Below, piece by piece: positions 7,261 through 11,281 of a stretch of DNA of 11,281 nucleotides (positions within the stretch are counted from its first letter, which is position 1; each line of letters starts with the position of its first letter). The notes beneath the pieces are model-generated. The model saw nothing but the letters and a program-made list of their open reading frames with translations, made no database searches and was not told where the DNA came from. This DNA is from Acetobacteraceae bacterium (GTDB taxonomy: Bacteria; Pseudomonadota; Alphaproteobacteria; Acetobacterales; Acetobacteraceae): assembly GCA_020853405.1 (NCBI GenBank), contig JADYYZ010000104.1, positions 1 to 11,281 on the forward strand. Direction: 5' to 3'. The position numbers were made by a program, and so were the translations under genes.

Positions 7261-7278
7261 CCCCGCGTTGCCGCGGGG
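7261..7278 (-). other. Stem-loop with GCAA tetraloop between the HTH and Cys-rich genes
   Basis: On the - strand transcript, CCCCGCG and CGCGGGG form a perfect 7-bp stem around GCAA, a GNRA-type loop, 9 bases after the HTH stop. No T run follows, so it may be an RNA processing or attenuation element rather than a full terminator. Confidence 0.5.
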
Positions 7279-7287
7279 CGTTCCATG

Positions 7288-7596
7288 TTAGGCGGCCTTG
7301 CGGCGCCGGCCGCCAATCAGCACGGGCGCGGCTTCCAGGCGCTGGCGTGCCCATTCCAGGAACGGGCCGACTTCGTAGAGCGCGGGCGAGCCGGGCGGCC
7401 GGCGGTAGGGCAGCGGCAGGGCTTCGATCGTACGCGGGCTGAGCGGGCCGAAGTAGCGCGCGTGGATTGTCGCGAGCTGGTCGCGCGTGGCGAGGCGCGG
7501 CAGGCGCGCCGGGTCCGGCTCAGGCGGCAGCGTGTCAGGGTTCAGGGCGATTTGCCGGCGCAGCGTGCGCGGCTTGTCGGCGTTGTCGGTCGGCAT
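7288..7596 (-). CDS. AlpA/excisionase-like small HTH DNA-binding protein
   Basis: A 102-residue protein whose middle (about residues 36-81) reads ATRDQLATIHARYFGPLSPR, then TIEALPLPYRRP...PALYEVGPFLEWA. This is the helix, turn, helix and wing arrangement of MerR-like excisionase or AlpA regulators, followed by a basic tail (GGRRRKAA). The ATG (7596) has GGAG about 7 bases upstream. It is the first gene of the replication module, downstream of a strong terminator. In satellites and P4-like elements, AlpA-type proteins activate or regulate int and aid excision; a similar role here is inferred. Likely targets are the TGACCGGAC pairs or the inverted repeat at 7598-7623. Confidence 0.72.
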   Translation of the reverse strand: MPTDNADKPRTLRRQIALNPDTLPPEPDPARLPRLATRDQLATIHARYFGPLSPRTIEALPLPYRRPPGSPALYEVGPFLEWARQRLEAAPVLIGGRRRKAA

Positions 7597-7597
7597 C

Positions 7598-7659
7598 TGT
7601 CACTCCGTAGGTTCCGGGTGACACCGCTTTTATGCGCAGCGCGCCGCACGGCGCAGCAA
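7598..7659 (-). promoter_or_regulatory. Candidate promoter and operator of the replication module
   Basis: On the - strand, TTGCTG (7659-7654) and CATAAA (7634-7629) are 19 bases apart, a loose promoter match. Between them lies the inverted repeat GCGCC-GTGC-GGCGC (7654-7641). Downstream, TGTCAC/GTGACA (7598-7603 and 7618-7623) is a perfect 6-bp dyad with a 14-base spacer around the ribosome site. Either dyad could be an operator. The evidence is pattern only. Confidence 0.35.
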
Positions 7660-7670
7660 GATTTCCGGGG

Positions 7671-7697
7671 AAAAACCCACCCCTCAGGAAGAGGGGT
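7671..7697 (-). terminator. Strong rho-independent terminator
   Basis: On the - strand, ACCCCTC pairs with GAGGGGT (7697-7691 with 7685-7679) around TTCCT, followed by GGG and five T (7675-7671). The stem begins on the last base of the TAA of the 280-aa gene, so it ends that transcript and insulates the replication module. The + strand side has no T run, so it acts in one direction. Confidence 0.82.
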
Positions 7698-8539
7698 TAT
7701 TCCCCCGACGTGCGACGGCGATTGTTGGCCCTGCGCTGTGCGCGCAGGCCGTGAAGCAGGCCGGGCACCGTCGCTTCGGTCACGCTGCGCAGGTCGGCCA
7801 CCGCGCGCAGATCATCCCTTTCCACGAAAGGCGGTAACCGTTCCGCCAGCATCTTCGCGACCGCTGCCGCGAACCGTGCGAAGGGCGATGCGCCATCGCG
7901 CCGCACATCCTTGCCTGCCACGGCCCGCGTGCGGAACGCCAGCGCGAACGCCAGCGCCGCGCCGTAGATCACCAGGTGCCGGCCTTCCTTCACCCGCGGC
8001 CCCGCGCGCCCGGCCGCGGCGGACAGGTGCTGCTGCCCACCCGTCGCCAGATAGCGGATCAGATGAATGCCGCTCGCCGCGTGGTGCAGTGCCTCATCCA
8101 GCCGCAACGCCGCGTCGATCGGCGATGCGCCGCCCGTTTCGCGAACCAGGTGTTCAAGCCACAGATCATCCGAAGCGCGACCCGAGCGAAGATGCTGGCG
8201 GGCGTCCCACCCCAGCTCGCCGTCGGCATCGCCGCGCGGCAGCCCGAGTGCATCTTGCAGCACGTCGGCGGCCGTCACCACGCGGGCAAGCCACTCGGCC
8301 CGCTGCCGGGCCGGCGCGCCACCAGCAAGGCGCCAGGTGGGCCACCAGTCTGCCCACTTGTTCAGCGCGGCGATCGCCAGCTCCGCACGGCGGTCGCTGA
8401 CCGGAGCAAGCCCGCAGGCCGTCGCGAGCTCCGCCATGTCGGCGATCGCGAAGGGGCGAAAGATGCCTTCAACACCGCCGCCGCTGGCGCGCGGCACCGT
8501 GGGAGGGTCGCCTGCCTGTCGCTTCAATCCCGCACCCAT
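7697..8539 (-). CDS. Unrecognised 280-aa protein of the element
   Basis: I do not recognise this protein. It is mostly predicted helix, with KWADWWPTWRL at about residues 61-71, ARQRAEWLARVV at about 77-88 and DLWLEHLVRETG at about 125-136. A His-rich helical part follows (LDEALHHAASGIHLIRYL, about 148-164), then a hydrophobic helix (LVIYGAALAFALAF, about 189-202) too interrupted by context to call membrane-spanning. The C-terminal tail is Arg/Asn-rich (QRRANNRRRTSGE), suggesting nucleic-acid contact. The ATG at 8539 has only a weak ribosome site (GGTGCGGA); an in-frame ATG at 8437 is an alternative. It lies 95 bases after the DUF2442 gene and ends in a strong terminator. It is the main cargo gene without a known role and may be a defence or helper-interference factor, which is a guess from position. 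Confidence 0.72.
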   Translation of the reverse strand: MGAGLKRQAGDPPTVPRASGGGVEGIFRPFAIADMAELATACGLAPVSDRRAELAIAALNKWADWWPTWRLAGGAPARQRAEWLARVVTAADVLQDALGLPRGDADGELGWDARQHLRSGRASDDLWLEHLVRETGGASPIDAALRLDEALHHAASGIHLIRYLATGGQQHLSAAAGRAGPRVKEGRHLVIYGAALAFALAFRTRAVAGKDVRRDGASPFARFAAAVAKMLAERLPPFVERDDLRAVADLRSVTEATVPGLLHGLRAQRRANNRRRTSGE

Positions 8540-8559
8540 TCCGCACCCGTGGTGAAGGC

Positions 8560-8618
8560 CGGCAGGGGCGGCCGGCGGGTGCGTTGCCGGCGCTCAGGTG
8601 GCCACCCGGCCCCTGCCG
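8560..8618. other. Long inverted repeat between DUF2442 and the 280-aa gene
   Basis: CGGCAGGGGC (8560-8569) and GCCCCTGCCG (8609-8618) are perfectly complementary. Inside them CGGGTG (8576-8581) pairs with CACCCG (8603-8608) after a six-base bulge, giving about 16 bp of stem. With no T run it may be a processing or attenuation structure for the - strand transcript, or a DNA cruciform. Confidence 0.5.
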
Positions 8619-8634
8619 TGTTCAGACTACACGC

Positions 8635-8904
8635 TCACTCCGCCGCGGCGCGTGCGGCGCCGATCATGCGCCGCAGTGCATCGGCGCAAAGGTCAACCTC
8701 ATCGCCATCCGCATCCTGCCAGGCGATGGCACGCCCGCCCTGGGTCACGGTGAATGCGGACGGGGCGGCGGCGATCGCGGCCAGCGCCGGACCCTGCGCC
8801 ACCAGGGGCGCGAGCTCGGCCACGCCTTCAGCGGCATCGGCGAAGCGCAGTGCCAGGCGCAGGCCTGGCAGCATCTCGGCCGAGACGATGCGCGCGAGTT
8901 CCAT
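8635..8904 (-). CDS. DUF2442 domain protein, partner of DUF4160
   Basis: An 89-residue protein matching DUF2442. An N-terminal strand-rich part (MELARIVSAEMLPGLRLALRFADA) is followed by WQDADGDEVDLCADALRRM, equivalent to the family's conserved end where the chain gives a 'D-x-C-x-D-A-L' helix. The ATG (8904) follows GGGGAGGATTCATTG, a strong ribosome site, and shares one base with the DUF4160 TGA (TGATG). A longer in-frame start at 9066 would lie inside DUF4160 and lacks family sequence. DUF2442 and DUF4160 genes are commonly adjacent and are often suspected to be a toxin-antitoxin pair. I know of no biochemical proof, so that role remains a hypothesis. Confidence 0.82.
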   Translation of the reverse strand: MELARIVSAEMLPGLRLALRFADAAEGVAELAPLVAQGPALAAIAAAPSAFTVTQGGRAIAWQDADGDEVDLCADALRRMIGAARAAAE

Positions 8905-9155
8905 CAATGAATCCTCCCCGGCTTCTCGCCCTGCCGGCAGCGCACCCAGGCCAGCGCCAGCGCGTCCTGATGTGCCGCCGCCCATTCCAGCACGGCGCGG
9001 CGCTGGGCGGGCGGCAGATCGCCCGCCATCACGCCAAGATCGGCGATCCGCACCAGCATCTCCCATTCGGCCAGCACGGCATGGAAATGCGCCGGCTCAT
9101 GGTCGGCATAGTAGAGCCTGATCGCCACACCCGCGACGATCGCGACCACCGGCAT
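8904..9155 (-). CDS. DUF4160 domain protein
   Basis: An 83-residue protein with the DUF4160 signature: MPVVAIVAGVAIRLYYADHEPAHFHA (a short hydrophobic strand, then YYADHEPAHFH at about residues 15-25), GDLPPAQRRAVLEWAAAHQDAL in the middle and WVRCRQGEKPGRI at the end. The ATG (9155-9153) shares its A with the integrase TGA (TGATG), so translation is coupled to the integrase. A longer in-frame ORF reaching into the integrase gene has no family match and is rejected. The conserved His pair and acidic residue suggest a possible metal or catalytic site, but no function is established. It is made with DUF2442 from the integrase transcript. Confidence 0.85.
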   Translation of the reverse strand: MPVVAIVAGVAIRLYYADHEPAHFHAVLAEWEMLVRIADLGVMAGDLPPAQRRAVLEWAAAHQDALALAWVRCRQGEKPGRIH

Positions 9156-10528
9156 CAGCCGGCCGCCGCATGAAGCGTCACCACCTTCGCCGCCGGCACG
9201 GGCGTGCCGTTGATCGCCGCCCCCAGCACCTCGCCCCATCGCACCATGGCGGCCTTCTGTTCCGGCCAGCGCCGGGCCTGCTGATAGACGCCCAGCACGC
9301 CGCCGCGCGTCGCGGACTGGCGATGGTTCAGCACCGCATCGGCCACCGCTTCGGCAACGCCCGCCTCGCCCAGCGCGGTTGCGAAACTGCGGCGGAAGTC
9401 ATGCCAGCGCCACGCCGGCAGGTGCGCGGGCGGCTCGCCGGCCGCGTCGGCCTCCTGCTGCGCGTGCGCTGCCGCCGCGCGATCAAGCCGCGCCTTCATG
9501 TCGGTGAAGGTGTCCACCACCTTGCCCGAGACGGGGGCGGGGAACACCAGGCCGCGCGCTGGCCTGCCCACCACCTCCCACCGCGCGCGCAGGGTGGCAA
9601 GCGCCAGCTGGTGCAGGTGCAGCCGGTGCGGATCGCGGTTCTTCGCGTGCGCGCCGGGAATGGTCCAGGTGCCGCCGGCAAGGTCCAGGTGCGACCAGTC
9701 CATGCGCGCCGCCTCGCCCCGCCGGCAGGGCACCGCAATCAGGATGCGCACCAGGTCGCGATGCACGTCCGCCAGTGTGCCCGCCGCCCGCCACAGGCGT
9801 GCCAGCTCGGCCGGGGCGAGGTAGTCCACGCGCTGCGCCACCACGATCCGGCGCTGGCGCCGGCTCAGCATGGTGCACGGGTTCGCCGGGATCGCCCCCT
9901 CCTCCTGCAACCAGTCGCAGAACCGCGAGAATGCGCCGAGACGGTGCCGCGCCGTCGCCGGACGTGCCGCCTCAGCGGTCAGCAGCGCGCGCACATGGGT
10001 GGGCGTCACGTCTGCCACGGCCAGCGCGTCTGCGCCCATCGTGACGGCAGCGGCGCGGGCGTGCGCCAGCTCGTATCCGGCATGGCGAGGTGACACCAGC
10101 CCACCCTTGCCGCGCATTCGGGCACGCTTCGGCAGGGCTTCGGCGTAGAGGTCAAGCATCCGCGAGACCGTGCGCGCCTGCCGTGCCGCGCGCGCCGCTG
10201 CCGCCGCCTTCCGCTCCGCCGCCGGATCACCACCACCCTTGACCGCGCCCTTTGCCCTGCCTGCCGCGAGCCGTGCCGCATCGGGGGAATGGCTGGCAGG
10301 GGTGCCGATGGTGACGCTGGCACTGGGGAACCGCTTGCCCGTCACCGGATCGCGTCCGCGCGGCTTGTAGCTGTAGGTCCAGCTCATGGCGGTCGGGTTC
10401 ACCACCAGGGCCAAGCCCCGGCATTCGGCATCACGGATCATCAGGCGCAGGCCTGGCGTGCGACGGCGCCACGCCGCATCAACCGTCCCCTTGGTGATCG
10501 TGACCGGCCCCTCGCTTTGCACCCGCAT
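9155..10528 (-). CDS. int: Tyrosine integrase with DUF4102-like arm-binding domain
   Basis: A 457-residue tyrosine recombinase. An N-terminal arm-binding domain (about residues 20-110; LRLMIRDAECRGLALVV, then GKRFPSASVTIG and GGGDPAAERKA) is followed by a SAM-like core-binding domain (about 118-215). The catalytic domain has Arg269 (CRRGE), Lys296 (AHAKNRDP), His376 and Arg379 (WHDFRR), His402 (LNHRQS) and Tyr415 (VLGVYQQ). All expected catalytic residues are present, so the protein looks active. The ATG (10528) follows AAGGAGTGACGC, an excellent ribosome site. It would catalyse integration and excision between the tRNA-Thr core repeats, binding the TGACCGGAC pairs with its N-terminal domain. 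One such pair lies 29-48 bases upstream of its start, which would also allow it to repress itself. Confidence 0.95.
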   Translation of the reverse strand: MRVQSEGPVTITKGTVDAAWRRRTPGLRLMIRDAECRGLALVVNPTAMSWTYSYKPRGRDPVTGKRFPSASVTIGTPASHSPDAARLAAGRAKGAVKGGGDPAAERKAAAAARAARQARTVSRMLDLYAEALPKRARMRGKGGLVSPRHAGYELAHARAAAVTMGADALAVADVTPTHVRALLTAEAARPATARHRLGAFSRFCDWLQEEGAIPANPCTMLSRRQRRIVVAQRVDYLAPAELARLWRAAGTLADVHRDLVRILIAVPCRRGEAARMDWSHLDLAGGTWTIPGAHAKNRDPHRLHLHQLALATLRARWEVVGRPARGLVFPAPVSGKVVDTFTDMKARLDRAAAAHAQQEADAAGEPPAHLPAWRWHDFRRSFATALGEAGVAEAVADAVLNHRQSATRGGVLGVYQQARRWPEQKAAMVRWGEVLGAAINGTPVPAAKVVTLHAAAG

Positions 10529-10556
10529 GCGTCACTCCTTAGTCAGTCGGTTTTTC

Positions 10557-10576
10557 TGACCGGACACTGACCGGAC
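10557..10576 (+). promoter_or_regulatory. Right pair of integrase arm-type sites
   Basis: TGACCGGAC lies at 10557-10565 and 10568-10576, with 11-bp period and the same orientation as the left pair, about 131 bases inside the right core repeat and just upstream of int. Its reverse complement contains GTGTCCGG, the same core as the TGTCCG array. Use as integrase arm sites is inferred from position and symmetry. Confidence 0.6.
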
Positions 10577-10707
10577 ACAGGCGGCGGATGCAAGCGGAAA
10601 CGTGCGGAATCGCGCGTGCGTGAATCAGGCAGGCAGAAGGCCGGTTTTCTGTGAATCGCGTAGCCTGTCGGGGGCAACGCGGAAGCACACGGAACGGGCT
10701 GCCTTGG

Positions 10708-10754
10708 GATTCGTAATCAGTAGGTCCACGGTTCAATCCCGGTCGTCGGCACCA
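10708..10754 (+). repeat. Right attachment site, decayed tRNA-Thr 3' remnant
   Basis: This copy matches the tRNA from the anticodon stem to CCA at 43 of 47 positions; there is no 5' half. The first 20 bases are identical to 3409-3428. The T arm has become CACGG-TTCAATC-CCGGT, with the two outer pairs (49-65 and 50-64) lost, so it could not form a sound T stem. It is a remnant, not a second tRNA gene. Confidence 0.88.
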
Positions 10755-10790
10755 TCGGAACCAGATCACCAAACCGCAGCCCGAAGGCCC

Positions 10791-10857
10791 GGCCGCTGCT
10801 GCCGCCCGACCCCGCGACGCAGCATGACGACGCGGGCCCTTGCCAGCGGCCGCTTTT
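10791..10857 (+). terminator. Possible original tRNA-Thr terminator, now orphaned
   Basis: GGCCGCT (10791-10797) and AGCGGCC (10845-10851) are complementary and followed by GCTTTT. An inner stem CCCGCG/CGCGGG lies at 10811-10836. Before integration this DNA would have followed the intact tRNA gene. The long loop makes this a weak call. The rest of the 10755-10971 spacer shows no gene I can support. Confidence 0.3.
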
Positions 10858-10971
10858 GTGCACCGCAAAATAACTCTAGACTGCGACCATGAGCAGGATC
10901 CGCCCCACGTCCCGGTCATGGTCCGTCCGGCCCGCCAGCATCGGGTACTGGTCCCGCCCTCGGCCCTGGCG

Positions 10972-11281
10972 ATGACCCTGGCTCGTTTCCTGCGCGTGGC
11001 CCTGCTGCTGGTCGCAGTCGGCGGCGCCTTTCTGGTCTGGCGGACGCTGCAGCCGACGCCGCTGCCATCGGGGTTCGCCAGCGGCAATGGCCGCACCGAG
11101 GGCACCGAGATCGACATCGCGGCCAAGATCCCCGGCCGCATCCGCGAGATCCTGGTCAATGAGGGCGACTTCGTGGACCAGGGCCAGGTACTGGTTCGCA
11201 TGGATACCGCCGTGCTCGATGCCCAGCTGCGCGAAGCGAAGGCGCAACTGGAACGCGCGCGCATCGGCATCGAGACCGCCC
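10972..11281 (+). CDS. HlyD-family membrane fusion (periplasmic adaptor) protein, 3' end outside the window
   Basis: The visible 103 residues start with an N-terminal membrane anchor (FLRVALLLVAVGGAFLVW, about residues 5-22). A short linker (RTLQPTPLPSGFASGNGRTEG) leads to the first half of a biotinyl-lipoyl-like domain (EIDIAAKIPGRIREILVNEG, about 46-65; DFVDQGQVLVRMD, about 66-78) and then the start of the periplasmic coiled coil (LDAQLREAKAQLERARIGIE). This is the usual order of HlyD/EmrA-type adaptors that link an inner-membrane ABC or MFS exporter to an outer-membrane channel. The ATG at 10972 gives the shortest pre-anchor segment; an in-frame ATG at 10918 would add 18 residues, and neither has a clear ribosome site. 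The exporter and its substrate lie outside the window. Confidence 0.85.
   Translation, partial: MTLARFLRVALLLVAVGGAFLVWRTLQPTPLPSGFASGNGRTEGTEIDIAAKIPGRIREILVNEGDFVDQGQVLVRMDTAVLDAQLREAKAQLERARIGIETA

Noticed and set aside
8635..9066. Longer start for the DUF2442 protein (143 codons)
   Set aside because: The extension lies within DUF4160; the ATG at 8904 has a strong ribosome site.
8904..9239. Longer start for the DUF4160 protein (111 codons)
   Set aside because: The extra 28 residues lie inside the integrase 3' end and do not look like the family; the ATG at 9155 is coupled to the integrase stop.
3495..10671. A similar 17-mer at 3495-3511 and 10655-10671 (ATCGCRTAGC core, 13 of 17 identical) as another pair of protein-binding sites
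   Set aside because: Weak identity and only one copy at each end; could be chance in this sequence, so not listed as a feature.
10708..10754. A second tRNA-Thr gene
   Set aside because: Only the 3' part is present, with no acceptor 5' strand or D arm, and the T stem is broken; it is the att remnant.

Overview
The window looks like the chromosome of a very GC-rich alphaproteobacterium. The evidence is the gene order (a mitofilin-like membrane protein, a HemY-type protein, then a MipZ-type ParA ATPase) and the absence of any plasmid signature in the flanks. An Acetobacteraceae or other Rhodospirillales-like host is my inference only; nothing here fixes the genus.

Left flank (1-3455, + strand): a probable operon of the 3' part of a mitofilin/COG4223-like gene, a HemY-type TPR membrane protein and MipZ, followed by tRNA-Thr(CGT) with its own promoter. 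Right flank (10755-11281, + strand): the 5' end of a HlyD-family membrane fusion (periplasmic adaptor) gene.

Centre (3409-10754): a compact integrative element of about 7.3 kb inserted in the tRNA-Thr gene. It is bounded by a 47-bp imperfect direct repeat of the tRNA 3' part (43/47 identical, first 20 bp identical). It carries paired 11-bp-spaced copies of TGACCGGAC near both ends, which I read as integrase arm-type sites. All its supported genes are on the - strand and form two modules. The first is integrase, DUF4160, DUF2442 (each start touching the preceding stop), then an unrecognised 280-aa protein ending in a strong terminator. The second is a small AlpA-like HTH protein, a small Cys-rich protein, a Toprim primase, a RepA-like hexameric helicase ATPase, an array of TGTCCG motifs that could be an origin, a DUF5681 protein and a 62-aa protein. 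No capsid, large terminase, relaxase or type IV secretion gene is visible.

Working model: the integrase moves the element, the HTH protein controls excision and/or the replication module, and primase plus helicase replicate it from the TGTCCG array. DUF5681 is often found near phage packaging genes, so the element could be a phage satellite that borrows a helper's particles; this is inference. Two features suggest the copy may be ageing. The helicase gene is out of frame with its coupled start across a run of eight C (coding strand), and the right-hand tRNA remnant has lost two T-stem pairs.
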